Below are positions 53,696 to 63,282 of a DNA stretch of 64,000 bases, piece by piece. A program made the position numbers and the translations under genes. This DNA comes from Sphingobacteruim zhuxiongii (GTDB lineage: Bacteria > Bacteroidota > Bacteroidia > Sphingobacteriales > Sphingobacteriaceae). The stretch spans positions 1,736,001-1,800,000 of the forward strand of contig NZ_CP045652.1 of the NCBI RefSeq assembly GCF_009557615.1, in the 5' to 3' direction. Below the pieces are notes generated by a model. The model made no database searches. It had not been told where the DNA came from and saw only the letters and a list, made by a program, of their open reading frames with translations. Each line of letters starts with the position of its first letter. The stretch's first letter is position 1.

Positions 53696-53769
53696 TCATA
53701 ATTTGAATTATGACTTATTTTAATCATATTTGTAATTATGACTTATTTTAATCATAATCTAATATTTGA
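53696..53769. repeat. Phased palindromic repeats, candidate operator upstream of the SatD-like gene
   Basis: TCATAATT (53696-53703) and AATTATGA (53706-53713) form a perfect 8+2+8 dyad. A second, TCATATTT/AATTATGA (53724-53731 and 53734-53741), and a decayed third, starting TCATAATC (53752), follow at 28-bp spacing. The 23-bp unit AATTATGACTTATTTTAATCATA is repeated exactly at 53706 and 53734. The cluster lies in the divergent promoter region between ppk2 and the SatD-like gene. Confidence 0.7.
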
Positions 53770-53854
53770 TTAAATTTGGTCATATAAGGTAATTGCTTAT
53801 CTTTAGATTTATAAATGATCTAAAGCGTAACTACCGACGATAAACGATTCTATT

Positions 53855-54469
53855 ATGGCATATCATTTAGTGATCACGGGTGATATTATTCATTCTCGGA
53901 AATACGAGAGTGGGGAATGGCTTCCGCAGTTGGAAAAAGCCCTAAAACAATATACCACCGATTTTGATGTCTTTCGAGGGGACAGCTTTCAAGCGGAACT
54001 ACCGCTCGACAAGCTTTTTTCATGTGTTTTCTATCTAAAGTCTGTTATTCGACAAAAGGAAGGCATGGACGTACGTATGGGAATTGGTATTGGAGCAATC
54101 AGCTATCGCGATTCGAACATTAAGAAAGCAAGCGGAGAGGCCTTTATCAATTCGGGGAAAGCATTAGATTCCTTATCGAAAGAAAGCTTGGCATTTATTT
54201 CGCCTTGGCTGGACTTGGATGAACAAATGAATCTGATATTGACGTTGAGCACGCGCTTAGTTGATCAATGGACGGTGAATATGGCCGAAGCTGTTCAAAT
54301 GGTGATGGATTATCCGGATAAAAATCAAACTGAGATTACCCAACTTTTGAAACGGACACATCAGAGCCAAGTCAGTAGAGAACTCAATAAGGCCAATTAT
54401 AACAAACTCGATCAAGTCATTCAATATTGTACCAAACAACTAGCAATCTATGTTAACAAGCCTGCTTAA
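53855..54469 (+). CDS. SatD-family protein, putative regulator
   Basis: This 204-residue protein starts MAYHLVITGDIIHSRKYES and has VFRGDSFQAEL and VDVRMGIGIGAI-type segments (GMDVRMGIGIGA), as in SatD-family proteins. The C-terminal 60 residues, with TQLLKRTHQSQVSRELNKANY, look like a helix-turn-helix. The first half resembles a nucleotide-cyclase-like fold (ferredoxin-like with GDSF). It is translated in overlap (20 bp) with the DUF3307 gene, a pair common in Bacteroidota. The palindromes upstream (53696 on) suggest it regulates itself; that is inference. Confidence 0.8.
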   Translation: MAYHLVITGDIIHSRKYESGEWLPQLEKALKQYTTDFDVFRGDSFQAELPLDKLFSCVFYLKSVIRQKEGMDVRMGIGIGAISYRDSNIKKASGEAFINSGKALDSLSKESLAFISPWLDLDEQMNLILTLSTRLVDQWTVNMAEAVQMVMDYPDKNQTEITQLLKRTHQSQVSRELNKANYNKLDQVIQYCTKQLAIYVNKPA

Positions 54470-55181
54470 GATGTTTATAGCCCATCTGCTTGGCGATTTC
54501 GTCTTGCAGCCAAAGTCTTGGGTGGAGAAAAGAAAAACACAGATACAATATCTTTTCTATCATGTTGGGGTACATGCTGCCTTGCTCATTTTATTTTTTA
54601 TTCAAGACCTTGCAGGCAATTGGCAGAATATCGTGTTCCTAGTTGCTGCACATTTGGCAATCGATAGCATCAAAATCGGCGTAGAAAGCCGATGGTCTAT
54701 CAATCCGATACGCCTTTTTGTGATTGATCAAATCTTGCACATCGCGAGTATCGTCGCCATCTATTTCTATTGGACGCCATCGGCCCTAACAGATTTTATT
54801 GCACAGGTTGACTGGAATAAAGTATGCTTGATCATCATTGCGCTGATTCTAGTGATATTTGCTATTCCTATCGTTATCCGCGTATTTTTTAGCAAATGGC
54901 AAAAAGAAGATGCCTTTCATACAAAGCGTGCAGAAACTTTATTTGATGCGGGAACCGTAATCGGTATTATGGAAAGGCTAATGATTTTAGGCTTTGTTCT
55001 ACTTGGGCTCAATGAAGGGATTGGTTTTCTCTTGGCAGCCAAATCTATCTTTCGATTTGGTGACTTAACGAACGCACGCGACACCAAATTTACAGAATAC
55101 GTTATGATAGGCACTTTACTGAGCTTCGGACTCGGTATGCTCGTTGCCTTCGGATTAAAATACTGCTTAAGCATACTATAA
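54450..55181 (+). CDS. DUF3307 membrane protein
   Basis: This 243-residue protein is almost entirely membrane-embedded with about six to seven TM helices. It begins MLTSLLKMFIAHLLGDFVLQP, whose HLLGDFVLQ motif is typical of DUF3307, and has HLAIDSIKIG. Its function is unknown; the close coupling to a SatD-like gene suggests that gene controls it. 20-bp overlap with satD. Confidence 0.85.
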   Translation: MLTSLLKMFIAHLLGDFVLQPKSWVEKRKTQIQYLFYHVGVHAALLILFFIQDLAGNWQNIVFLVAAHLAIDSIKIGVESRWSINPIRLFVIDQILHIASIVAIYFYWTPSALTDFIAQVDWNKVCLIIIALILVIFAIPIVIRVFFSKWQKEDAFHTKRAETLFDAGTVIGIMERLMILGFVLLGLNEGIGFLLAAKSIFRFGDLTNARDTKFTEYVMIGTLLSFGLGMLVAFGLKYCLSIL

Positions 55182-55192
55182 TAACATCATAC

Positions 55193-56344
55193 ATGAATAT
55201 TATCTCTCAACTTTCAAAGAAAATCACACTCGCTTGTATAGGCTTCATCATGAGCAGCCAACTAATAGCGCAGTCTGCTGATTTCGATCAGAAACTTCAA
55301 GCCGTAGCCAATAAGTATGAAGCTGTAGGACTCGCAATCGTCGTCGTGAAAGATGGTGCGCCAGTCTATAATAATGCAATAGGTTATAAGAATTTGGATA
55401 CGAAAGCGCCTTTAACGACCGACAATTTGTTCCGTATTGCTTCGATTTCCAAATCCTTTAGCTCAACGGCTATTATGCAATTGGTTGAAAAGGGCAAAAT
55501 ATCCCTATCAGATGATTTTAGTGATCTCGTAGGTTTTAAGGTGCGCAATCCTAAATTTCCAAATACCAAGATTACCCTTGAGATGGTATTATCACATCGC
55601 TCGAGTATCAACGATAGCAATGGATACTTTGAATTAGATGTGATTAATCCAGAGAAGAATGCCAATTGGGCGAAGTCTTATAATGACTATGAGCCTGGAA
55701 AGGGCTACCAATATTGTAATCTAAACTTTAATATGGTGGGCGCTGTATTGGAACGATTGACCAATATTCGTTTCGATCAATATATTAAACAGCAAATCTT
55801 ATCGCCAATAGGTTTGGAAGCAGGCTATTGCGTTGACTCCTTGGATCAGTCTCGATTTGCAACACTCTACGATAAACAAGACGGCGTTTTTAAAGCCCAA
55901 ACATCAGCATATAACCCGCGTTCAGAAGAGATTCGTAATTATAAGATGGGGATTAGTACGCCCGTATTCTCGCCAACCGGGGGGATGAAGATCTCGGCAA
56001 ATGATTTAGCGAAGTATATGATGATGCATATGAATTATGGGCAATCAGGAACGACAAAGATCATAAGTAAGAAAAGCTCGAAACGAATGCAAAAGGGATT
56101 GTCGAGTAAAGAGAACTATGGTTTGGCTTTATTGGAGAATTTTAAGCTAATACCAGGGGAGCATATGATTGGACATACGGGTTCCGCCTATGGTTTATAC
56201 AGCAACATGTTTTTTGAGCCAAAGAAGAAATTTGGATTTATTGTGATTACCAATGGCTGTGTTCCAACAATGGATGCGGATGATGATATTTTATTATCTA
56301 AAGAAGTTATCCGATTGTTATACAGTGAATTCGTAAAAAAATAA
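55193..56344 (+). CDS. Serine hydrolase, class C beta-lactamase/DD-peptidase fold
   Basis: The 383-residue protein has a signal peptide (residues 1-26, ending LIAQS). The catalytic SxxK is in SISKSFSST, the YxN-type element is YCN in YQYCNLNFN, and the third motif is HTG in MIGHTGSAYG. It is periplasmic or outer-membrane associated. Members include D-aminopeptidases, esterases and peptidoglycan enzymes; substrate not assigned. It follows the DUF3307 gene by 11 bp and may share the transcript. Confidence 0.9.
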   Translation: MNIISQLSKKITLACIGFIMSSQLIAQSADFDQKLQAVANKYEAVGLAIVVVKDGAPVYNNAIGYKNLDTKAPLTTDNLFRIASISKSFSSTAIMQLVEKGKISLSDDFSDLVGFKVRNPKFPNTKITLEMVLSHRSSINDSNGYFELDVINPEKNANWAKSYNDYEPGKGYQYCNLNFNMVGAVLERLTNIRFDQYIKQQILSPIGLEAGYCVDSLDQSRFATLYDKQDGVFKAQTSAYNPRSEEIRNYKMGISTPVFSPTGGMKISANDLAKYMMMHMNYGQSGTTKIISKKSSKRMQKGLSSKENYGLALLENFKLIPGEHMIGHTGSAYGLYSNMFFEPKKKFGFIVITNGCVPTMDADDDILLSKEVIRLLYSEFVKK

Positions 56345-56443
56345 GTAAACTTGAATAGAATCTCCCGCTTAACTAAAGAGGAGATTCAACTAAAGATATG
56401 GTTTAAAAAATTACGTAGAGGGATGTTTCCTTGAAAATTTAAC

Positions 56444-56451
56444 TACTTTTG
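56444..56451 (+). promoter_or_regulatory. Candidate -7 box of the fabV promoter
   Basis: TACTTTTG fits TAnnTTTG 36 bp before the fabV start; the -33 element is not clear. Confidence 0.45.
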
Positions 56452-56486
56452 TAACTAATTATTCAACTTTGAAAGATTAATAAAAG

Positions 56487-57683
56487 ATGATTATTCAACC
56501 AAGAACAAGAGGATTTATTTGCTTGACAGCACATCCTGAAGGAGCTGCTCAACATATTAAAGATCAAATCGAGTATGTAAAATCAAAAGGTAAAATTGCT
56601 GACGGCCCGAAAAAGGTATTAGTAATTGGTGCTTCTACGGGATTTGGTATCGCCTCTCGTATTTCTGCTGCCTTTGGTTCGGATGCTGCAACCATCGGTG
56701 TGTTTTTTGAAAAACCAGCTACTGAGGGTAAATTAGGAACTGCTGGTTGGTATAATACGGCTGCTTTTGAGAAAGAAGCACATGCAGCAGGCTTATACGC
56801 AAAGAGTATCAACGGAGATGCCTTCTCTGATGATATTAAAAAGCAAACAATTGATTTAATTAAACAAGATTTAGGACAAGTAGATCTTATTGTTTATTCA
56901 TTGGCTTCACCACGTCGTACACACCCTAAAACAGGTGTACAATACGCTTCAGTATTGAAACCAATTGATCAAGCATTTACAAACAAAACAGTTGACTTCC
57001 ATACAGGCGTCGTAACGGATATTACGATACAACCGGTAGAAAATCAAGAGGATATCGATAATACCGTTGCAGTAATGGGCGGTGAAGATTGGAAGTTCTG
57101 GATTGAAGACTTGAAGGCTGCAGGTGTATTAGCAGAAGGTGTAAAAACTGTTGCTTATTCTTATATCGGCCCTGAGCTTACTTATCCTATCTATCGTAAC
57201 GGTACAATTGGTCGTGCGAAAGATAATTTAGAAGCGACTGTTCCAACGCTAAACGAACTGTTGAAAGACTTAAATGGTGTTTCATATGTTTCTGTAAATA
57301 AAGCATTAGTAACTCAATCAAGTTCAGCAATTCCTGTGGTTCCTCTTTATATCTCATTATTATACAAAGTAATGAAAGCAAAAGGTATTCATGAAGGTAC
57401 TATCGAGCAAATGCAACGCTTATTTGCTGAACGTTTGTACAACGGTTCTGACTTACAATTAGATGAAAAAGGAAGAATTCGTGTGGACGATTTAGAAATG
57501 CGTGAAGACGTTCAAAAAGAGGTTGCCGCATTATGGGAACAAGCAACGACAGAAAACTTAGAAGAAATTTCTGATATCGCTGGATACCGTAATGACTTTT
57601 TCCAATTATTCGGATTTAATTTCGATGAAATTGATTATGAGAAAGATACGAATGAAGTTGTGCCTGTTCCAAGTATCGGATAA
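56487..57683 (+). CDS. fabV: Trans-2-enoyl-ACP/CoA reductase FabV
   Basis: This 398-residue NADH-dependent enzyme begins MIIQPRTRGFICLTAHPEGA, the family start. VLVIGASTGFGIASRISAAF is the dinucleotide-binding region, and GPELTYPIYRNGTIGRAKDNLE contains Tyr and Lys of the Y-x8-K catalytic pair. It performs the last step of fatty acid elongation in place of FabI. The enzyme is insensitive to triclosan in other species. A terminator follows. Confidence 0.96.
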   Translation: MIIQPRTRGFICLTAHPEGAAQHIKDQIEYVKSKGKIADGPKKVLVIGASTGFGIASRISAAFGSDAATIGVFFEKPATEGKLGTAGWYNTAAFEKEAHAAGLYAKSINGDAFSDDIKKQTIDLIKQDLGQVDLIVYSLASPRRTHPKTGVQYASVLKPIDQAFTNKTVDFHTGVVTDITIQPVENQEDIDNTVAVMGGEDWKFWIEDLKAAGVLAEGVKTVAYSYIGPELTYPIYRNGTIGRAKDNLEATVPTLNELLKDLNGVSYVSVNKALVTQSSSAIPVVPLYISLLYKVMKAKGIHEGTIEQMQRLFAERLYNGSDLQLDEKGRIRVDDLEMREDVQKEVAALWEQATTENLEEISDIAGYRNDFFQLFGFNFDEIDYEKDTNEVVPVPSIG

Positions 57684-57711
57684 GGAATAATTTTCATTTC
57701 CAAAACATAAT

Positions 57712-57750
57712 AAAGCGTCAGATTGTTATTAATCTGACGCTTTTTCTTTT
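57712..57750 (+). terminator. Rho-independent terminator of fabV
   Basis: A perfect 13-bp stem AAAGCGTCAGATT (57712-57724) with AATCTGACGCTTT (57731-57743), then TTCTTTTTT. Confidence 0.93.
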
Positions 57751-57770
57751 TTCATGCGAAGAAACAATCT

Positions 57771-57778
57771 TATCTTTG
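57771..57778 (+). promoter_or_regulatory. Candidate -7 box deciding the start of the phytochrome-like gene
   Basis: TATCTTTG matches TAnnTTTG here. It lies inside the longest possible reading frame (ATG at 57754), so transcripts from it can only use the ATG at 57808. Confidence 0.5.
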
Positions 57779-57807
57779 TACGACAAAAGACACTAACTAA
57801 CCAAGGT

Positions 57808-60006
57808 ATGCTCAACTCTTCTTCCGCTGTTCAACAGACGTCTGTCGTCTCTGATGTTATACAAAGCTTCGGCTATCTTGTTGTAACAGATTTGGATTTG
57901 AAAATCGTTGCCATTAGTGAAAACTGCTCCGACTGGCTTCGCGAGCAAGCAAGTGATCTTTTTGACTTCCCTATATCTTATTTAATCGAGCATTATTTCG
58001 ATTGGTATACCGTCGACGTCCAAGAGGCGATTCGTCAGGTTGTGGCTAAAGAAAATGATCGTCACTTATTGGAGATTCGGGTACTCGAGAGGAGCTGTTA
58101 TTTGAGTATATACAGAACTGACGACCGTGTTTATTTTGAGTTTGAAATTAAAGTTTCTGATCTACAGGTTTATTTCCCAAAATTTGAGTCTTTCTCTAAG
58201 ATCCTACAAACGAATACAAAGGGCATCTGGCAACATCTAAGCGATTATATGTCGAATGTGCTGGGTTATGATCGGATTACAGTTTATCAGTTTCTAGATG
58301 GCGGCTATGGAAAGATTATTGCAGAAACGCGAAAGAATGACAATTTAGAGAGCATTTTGGGCTTGTACCAGTCTGATTTTGATGTGCTAACACATGCTCG
58401 AAAGGTGCACCTTCAGAACTTATGCCGTCTAACGCATGATATCGAAGAGGAGCCTGTTCCGCTAATTTCAAAAGACGGTGAAGTTATCGACTTACAGTAT
58501 ACCAATATTCGTACGCTGTCGAAAGTGCATCGCGATCATTTGAAGAAGGTGGGGATAGGGTGTAACCTAAGTTTTTCGATCTTAATCAATGATAAAATTT
58601 GGGGACTTATTTTTTGTCAGAATACAAAGCCTACGCGTATCAATCTAATTAAGCGCGAAGCTTTCGTCTATATGATTCAATGGGCATCTACACGCTTCGC
58701 CGATGAGCAATTGATATTAGAGCGCGAGTTTACAGAACGCATTCGTAATATCGAACTTCTCCTAAAAGAGAAGTTGATGCTGAAAAAAGACATGCTGGAA
58801 GTCTTAGGATCTTTTAGCAAAATTCTATGTCAGTTTGTTGATGCCGATGGGATGTTAATTGCCTATGATGATCAGATCTTCTTTCACGGGCTGACTATGG
58901 GTAAGGAGAAACTGAAGCAATTGAGAGCCTTGATTCTGCGAGAAACAGATCAATATATCTATACCGACCATGAATTCACATGGAAATATGGAGAAGAACT
59001 GGGCATTGACTTTGGTAGATTTGCTGGGCTTGCTAAGGTCGATATTGAATCTAACCGTAAATTTACGCTGTACTTTTTCCGAAAAGAACAGGTCGTCAAG
59101 CGTACTTATATGGATGCACCGACACGATTGCTGATGCATCAGAAACCGAATGAAACATTCGAACCAGAATGGCATGATCATTTTGATGTATGGCATCATA
59201 CTATTGTTGGTACTTCGGCGCAATGGAGTGACCGCGATTTGTACTTTCTAACGCGCTTGAGAAAGTTGATTAAGACAAGTATGAATCAAATGTCTTTGGA
59301 AATTAGTACGTTGAATGATGAGGTTGTGCATTTGAACAAGGCTTTGGATGCTTATGCCTATACGGTAAGTCATGATGTGAAGAACCCTTTATCAGCGATT
59401 AATCTTTCTGTACAGATGTTGAAGCAGCGACCAGATATGCCTACAGAGCTGCGTGAAAAGATGCTTCATAATATGAAAGAAGCGGTAGATATTATATCGG
59501 AATTGTTGGTCGCTATTCATATGTTCTCCAAAATCAAATCCTTTAATTATCAAACGGAATTGGTTGATATGACGGGTTCAATAGATCAGATTACAACCTT
59601 CTGTAAGATGCGCTATGATGCTGATCTGACGACTGTTTCAATTAGTGAATTAATTCCGGTGTACGGACATAAAACGCTAGTATATCAACTGTTTCAAAAT
59701 TTAATTGGGAATGCAATTAAGTACTCTGCCCGAAGGGACAACCCAGTCGTTGAGATTTTCTCTGAGAGTGGTTCGGAGTTTACGAGATACTATATTCGCG
59801 ATAATGGTATTGGGATCGCTGACGAGGACTTAAAGTCTATCTACGATACATTTAAGCGCCTTGATAATGCGACAGAATTTGAAGGTACGGGTTTAGGTCT
59901 TACGATTGTTAAGAGCATCGCTGATAAACTTGACCTTCAGATTAAAGTAGATAGTCAAATAGGAGTAGGGACTGAATTCCAAGTGTTATTTCCTGTAGAG
60001 CAGTAG
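57808..60006 (+). CDS. Phytochrome-like sensor histidine kinase without chromophore-binding residues
   Basis: I choose the ATG at 57808 because a -7 promoter box (57771) lies within the longer frame; this gives 732 residues. The order is PAS (residues 15-105, IQSFGYLVVTDLDLKIV), GAF (about 120-300), PHY-like region (about 310-495), then HisKA with TVSHDVKNPLSAI (H522) and HATPase with QLFQNLIGNAIKYSA, DNGIGIADED and GTGLGL. The layout is that of bacteriophytochromes. But no N-terminal Cys-x-PIHIPG is present; the PASDIP motif reads QSDFDVL (D190 kept) and CHH reads CQN (270-272). One conserved His (H241) remains. It probably senses something other than light. Confidence 0.85.
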   Translation: MLNSSSAVQQTSVVSDVIQSFGYLVVTDLDLKIVAISENCSDWLREQASDLFDFPISYLIEHYFDWYTVDVQEAIRQVVAKENDRHLLEIRVLERSCYLSIYRTDDRVYFEFEIKVSDLQVYFPKFESFSKILQTNTKGIWQHLSDYMSNVLGYDRITVYQFLDGGYGKIIAETRKNDNLESILGLYQSDFDVLTHARKVHLQNLCRLTHDIEEEPVPLISKDGEVIDLQYTNIRTLSKVHRDHLKKVGIGCNLSFSILINDKIWGLIFCQNTKPTRINLIKREAFVYMIQWASTRFADEQLILEREFTERIRNIELLLKEKLMLKKDMLEVLGSFSKILCQFVDADGMLIAYDDQIFFHGLTMGKEKLKQLRALILRETDQYIYTDHEFTWKYGEELGIDFGRFAGLAKVDIESNRKFTLYFFRKEQVVKRTYMDAPTRLLMHQKPNETFEPEWHDHFDVWHHTIVGTSAQWSDRDLYFLTRLRKLIKTSMNQMSLEISTLNDEVVHLNKALDAYAYTVSHDVKNPLSAINLSVQMLKQRPDMPTELREKMLHNMKEAVDIISELLVAIHMFSKIKSFNYQTELVDMTGSIDQITTFCKMRYDADLTTVSISELIPVYGHKTLVYQLFQNLIGNAIKYSARRDNPVVEIFSESGSEFTRYYIRDNGIGIADEDLKSIYDTFKRLDNATEFEGTGLGLTIVKSIADKLDLQIKVDSQIGVGTEFQVLFPVEQ

Positions 60007-60130
60007 TTCTTATGGTGTCTTATCACTTTTCTACTTGATGTTCATCAGTAGTGTCTGTATTCCATTGTCTTAACTTTGTATGGGAATTGATGACGATCGT
60101 TAAGATCTAGTCGCTGCAAATGTAAAGGTA

Positions 60131-61387
60131 ATGGAGCAATTATTGAAGATTTCTTACAAGCAATGGTTTATCATTGCTCTCGTCGATTTTCTTATCGTAG
60201 CTGTATATGGTGCACTAATGCGCTATAAATTCCTTGTTCCGATTCCTTGGCTTGATCACAAGAATCTCCTGCATGCACATTCGCATTTTGCTTTTACCGC
60301 TTGGGTATCAATGACCTTAATGATATTGTTGCCGATGATGTTAAATGCGCAACGGGCGACAGATTCGGTTCCTAAACCCTACAGTATCTTACTTTATTTA
60401 AATCTGCTGACATCGGTAGGGATGCTGGTTGCCTTTACACTTCAGGGGTATGCCTTGTTCTCTATTATTTTATCTAGCTGCTCTTTGTTGGTTTCATTTG
60501 CTTTTATTCGCAAGTTTTGGAAGGATTTGAAGGCAGCCGCACTTAGGTCTACGATTAAACATTGGTATTATATTTCTTTAATCAGTTCGGCCGTATCAGC
60601 CTTGGGGACTTTTTACTTGATTTACTTGAAAGCATCGCATCAAGACGATCCTTTGCAGCACCAAGCAGCGATCTATTTTTATTTGCACTTCCAATATAAT
60701 GGTTGGTTTTTCTTTGCTTGCCTTGCTTTATTCTATCATTTCTTATGTAATTTAAAACCTCAATTTTCAATTCCGAAAGCCGTTCAATATATCTTCTCTG
60801 CTACGCTTATACCGACTTATTTCCTTACCATCGTTTGGTGGAAAGGATTTCCTGAAATCTTGTTTTATCTGCTCATCCTGAGCGTAGTAACGCAAGTATG
60901 TTGCTGGCTTTATGTGTGGAAGAATAGCATCGCCGTTCTAAAAGTACTCGCTGGTACACCTACTACATTGGTTTCGGTTCTTTGGATAGCAGTTGCAATT
61001 GGAGTTAGTCTGAAGTTTCTGTTGCAAGGCTGCTCAATTATTCCTGCGCTCAGTTCCTTGGTGTATGGCTTTCGACCGATGGCTATTGCTTATTTGCACC
61101 TTGTGCTTTTGGTTAATATCTCTCTGTTTTTAATTGGATTTGCTTTTAAGCATGAGTTTTTAAGGACGACGAGACTAGCGTTTATTGCCATCCTTGCACT
61201 ATTGATTGGGGTCTGCCTAAATGAGGTTTTGCTCGGTTTGCAAGGGATAGGTGGATGGCTACATTGGAACTTCAAATATTCGCATGAGTTTTTATTCTTG
61301 GCATCTGTTTTAATTTCATTTAGTATCTTCTTGCTATTGATATCGCAATGTTTTAAGTCTCAGCCAAACGCTGACGGGGTCAAATAG
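60131..61387 (+). CDS. Heme-copper-oxidase subunit I-like membrane protein
   Basis: This 418-residue protein has about twelve TM helices. Histidine-rich helix ends resemble heme-copper oxidase subunit I and NorB: NLLHAHSHFAFTAWVS, YFYLHFQYNGWFFFACLALFYHF, AYLHLVLLVNISLFL and HWNFKYSHEFLFL. It lacks subunit II or cytochrome c partners in the neighbourhood and is shorter than canonical subunit I (usually over 450). It could be a stand-alone oxidase-fold protein whose redox role is unknown. It follows the histidine kinase gene by 124 bp. Confidence 0.7.
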   Translation: MEQLLKISYKQWFIIALVDFLIVAVYGALMRYKFLVPIPWLDHKNLLHAHSHFAFTAWVSMTLMILLPMMLNAQRATDSVPKPYSILLYLNLLTSVGMLVAFTLQGYALFSIILSSCSLLVSFAFIRKFWKDLKAAALRSTIKHWYYISLISSAVSALGTFYLIYLKASHQDDPLQHQAAIYFYLHFQYNGWFFFACLALFYHFLCNLKPQFSIPKAVQYIFSATLIPTYFLTIVWWKGFPEILFYLLILSVVTQVCCWLYVWKNSIAVLKVLAGTPTTLVSVLWIAVAIGVSLKFLLQGCSIIPALSSLVYGFRPMAIAYLHLVLLVNISLFLIGFAFKHEFLRTTRLAFIAILALLIGVCLNEVLLGLQGIGGWLHWNFKYSHEFLFLASVLISFSIFLLLISQCFKSQPNADGVK

Positions 61388-61401
61388 AATAATCGCCGAA
61401 G

Positions 61402-61438
61402 TTTTAAGCGAAAAGCTCGCTTAAAAAAATTATATTTG
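61402..61438 (+). promoter_or_regulatory. Hairpin terminator adjoining the lepA promoter
   Basis: A perfect 10-bp stem TTTTAAGCGA (61402-61411) with TCGCTTAAAA (61417-61426) lies just after the previous stop; TATATTTG (61431-61438) is a TAnnTTTG -7 box 30 bp before the lepA ATG. The stem falls on the -33 position, so the two signals overlap. Confidence 0.55.
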
Positions 61439-61467
61439 CGAATTAATTTGAAGGCATAATAACCTAT

Positions 61468-63258
61468 ATGAAGCATATACGCAATTTTTGTATTATCGCG
61501 CACATTGACCATGGCAAAAGTACCTTGGCAGACAGATTGTTAGAGTTTACCAAAACCATTACGCAACGTGAAGCACAAGCTCAGTTGTTAGATAACATGG
61601 ATTTGGAAAGAGAGAGAGGTATTACCATAAAAAGTCACGCCATCCAAATGGAATATATGCGAGATGGACAGAATTATGTGTTAAACTTAATTGATACACC
61701 AGGCCACGTGGATTTCTCGTATGAGGTATCCCGTTCAATCGCAGCCTGTGAGGGAGCATTATTAATCGTCGATGCATCCCAAGGTATTCAAGCGCAAACA
61801 ATCTCTAACTTATATTTGGCGCTGGAACATGATTTAGAAATCATTCCTATTCTTAATAAAATGGACCTTCCTGGTGCAATGCCAGAAGAAGTGAAAGATC
61901 AGATTGTTGAACTTATTGGTGGTAAACGTGAAGATATTATTCCTGCTTCTGGAAAGACAGGGCTTGGAATTCCAAATATCTTAGACGCTATTATCGACCG
62001 TATACCAGCACCTGTTGGTGATCCTACCGCTCCTTTACAAGCTTTAATCTTTGACTCGGTATTTAACTCATTCCGCGGGATTATGGCTTATTTCAAAGTC
62101 GAGAACGGTGAGATTAGAAAAGGTGATCGTGTTAAGTTCGTGGCGACTGGAAAAGAATACTTCGCTGATGAAGTAGGTACATTGAAGTTAAATCAAGTAC
62201 CAAAGGAGGTTATTAAGACTGGAGACGTAGGTTATATCATATCCGGAATTAAAGAAGCGCGTGAAGTGAAGGTAGGAGATACCATTACGCATCGCGAACG
62301 TCCATGTGAATCTGCTATTCAAGGATTTGAAGAGGTAAAACCAATGGTATTTGCGGGTATTTACCCTGTAGATACTGAGGATTACGAGGAATTGAGAGAG
62401 TCCATGCACCGCCTTCAATTGAATGATGCTTCGCTTGTCTTTGAACCAGAATCATCGGCCGCATTAGGCTTTGGATTCCGTTGTGGTTTCTTAGGTATGC
62501 TACACATGGAGATTATTCAGGAGCGTTTAGAACGTGAGTTTGATATGACGGTAATCACAACCGTACCCAACGTATCTTACCGTGCGTATTTAACAAAAGA
62601 CAACGAAGAGGTTGTTGTACATAACCCTTCCGATCTTCCTGATCCAAGTAAATTAGATTCAATCGAAGAGCCCTATATCAAGGCGAATATTATTACAAAG
62701 GCAGAGTTCGTAGGACCTGTTATGTCATTATGTATTCAAAAGCGTGGTACGATTATCAATCAATCGTATTTGACTTCTGATCGTGTTGAATTGGTGTTCG
62801 AAATGCCTATGGGCGAGATTGTCTTCGATTTCTACGATAAATTGAAAACGATTTCAAAAGGATATGCATCATTTGACTATCATCAAATTGGCTATCGTGT
62901 ATCTGATTTAGTGAAATTAGATATTCGCTTAAACGATGAGCCTGTGGATGCGCTTTCATCTTTGATTCACCGTAGTAATGCTTACGATTTTGGTAAGAAA
63001 ATCTGTGAGAAATTGAAAGAGCTATTACCTCGTCAACAATTTGAGATTCGTATCCAAGCCTCTATTGGTGCTAAGATTATCGCTCGTGAGACGATATCTG
63101 CATTACGTAAAGATGTAACTGCAAAATGTTATGGTGGTGATATCTCACGTAAACGTAAGCTCTTAGAGAAGCAAAAGAAAGGTAAAAAACGTATGCGTCA
63201 GGTAGGTAACGTGGAGATTCCACAGTCTGCATTTATGGCGGTATTGAAATTAGACTAA
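61468..63258 (+). CDS. lepA: Elongation factor 4 (ribosome back-translocating GTPase)
   Basis: This 596-residue GTPase has G1 [10 protein letters not shown]2/G3 [14 protein letters not shown]4 [11 protein letters not shown]-like domains, and the LepA-specific C-terminal domain with [19 protein letters not shown]. It assists translation under stress, acting on stalled ribosomes. 24 bp separate it from folD. Confidence 0.97.
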   Translation: MKHIRNFCIIAHIDHGKSTLADRLLEFTKTITQREAQAQLLDNMDLERERGITIKSHAIQMEYMRDGQNYVLNLIDTPGHVDFSYEVSRSIAACEGALLIVDASQGIQAQTISNLYLALEHDLEIIPILNKMDLPGAMPEEVKDQIVELIGGKREDIIPASGKTGLGIPNILDAIIDRIPAPVGDPTAPLQALIFDSVFNSFRGIMAYFKVENGEIRKGDRVKFVATGKEYFADEVGTLKLNQVPKEVIKTGDVGYIISGIKEAREVKVGDTITHRERPCESAIQGFEEVKPMVFAGIYPVDTEDYEELRESMHRLQLNDASLVFEPESSAALGFGFRCGFLGMLHMEIIQERLEREFDMTVITTVPNVSYRAYLTKDNEEVVVHNPSDLPDPSKLDSIEEPYIKANIITKAEFVGPVMSLCIQKRGTIINQSYLTSDRVELVFEMPMGEIVFDFYDKLKTISKGYASFDYHQIGYRVSDLVKLDIRLNDEPVDALSSLIHRSNAYDFGKKICEKLKELLPRQQFEIRIQASIGAKIIARETISALRKDVTAKCYGGDISRKRKLLEKQKKGKKRMRQVGNVEIPQSAFMAVLKLD

Positions 63259-63282
63259 AACTTAAATCAACCTATTTATAAC

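Noticed and set aside
53700..53760. Direct repeats of 23 bp considered as a CRISPR array
   Set aside because: Only two exact copies with a 5-bp gap, no spacer-length variable sequences and no cas genes nearby; a palindromic operator array fits better.
57754..57807. Longer N-terminus of the histidine kinase
   Set aside because: A TAnnTTTG promoter box lies inside it, so the ATG at 57808 is the better start.
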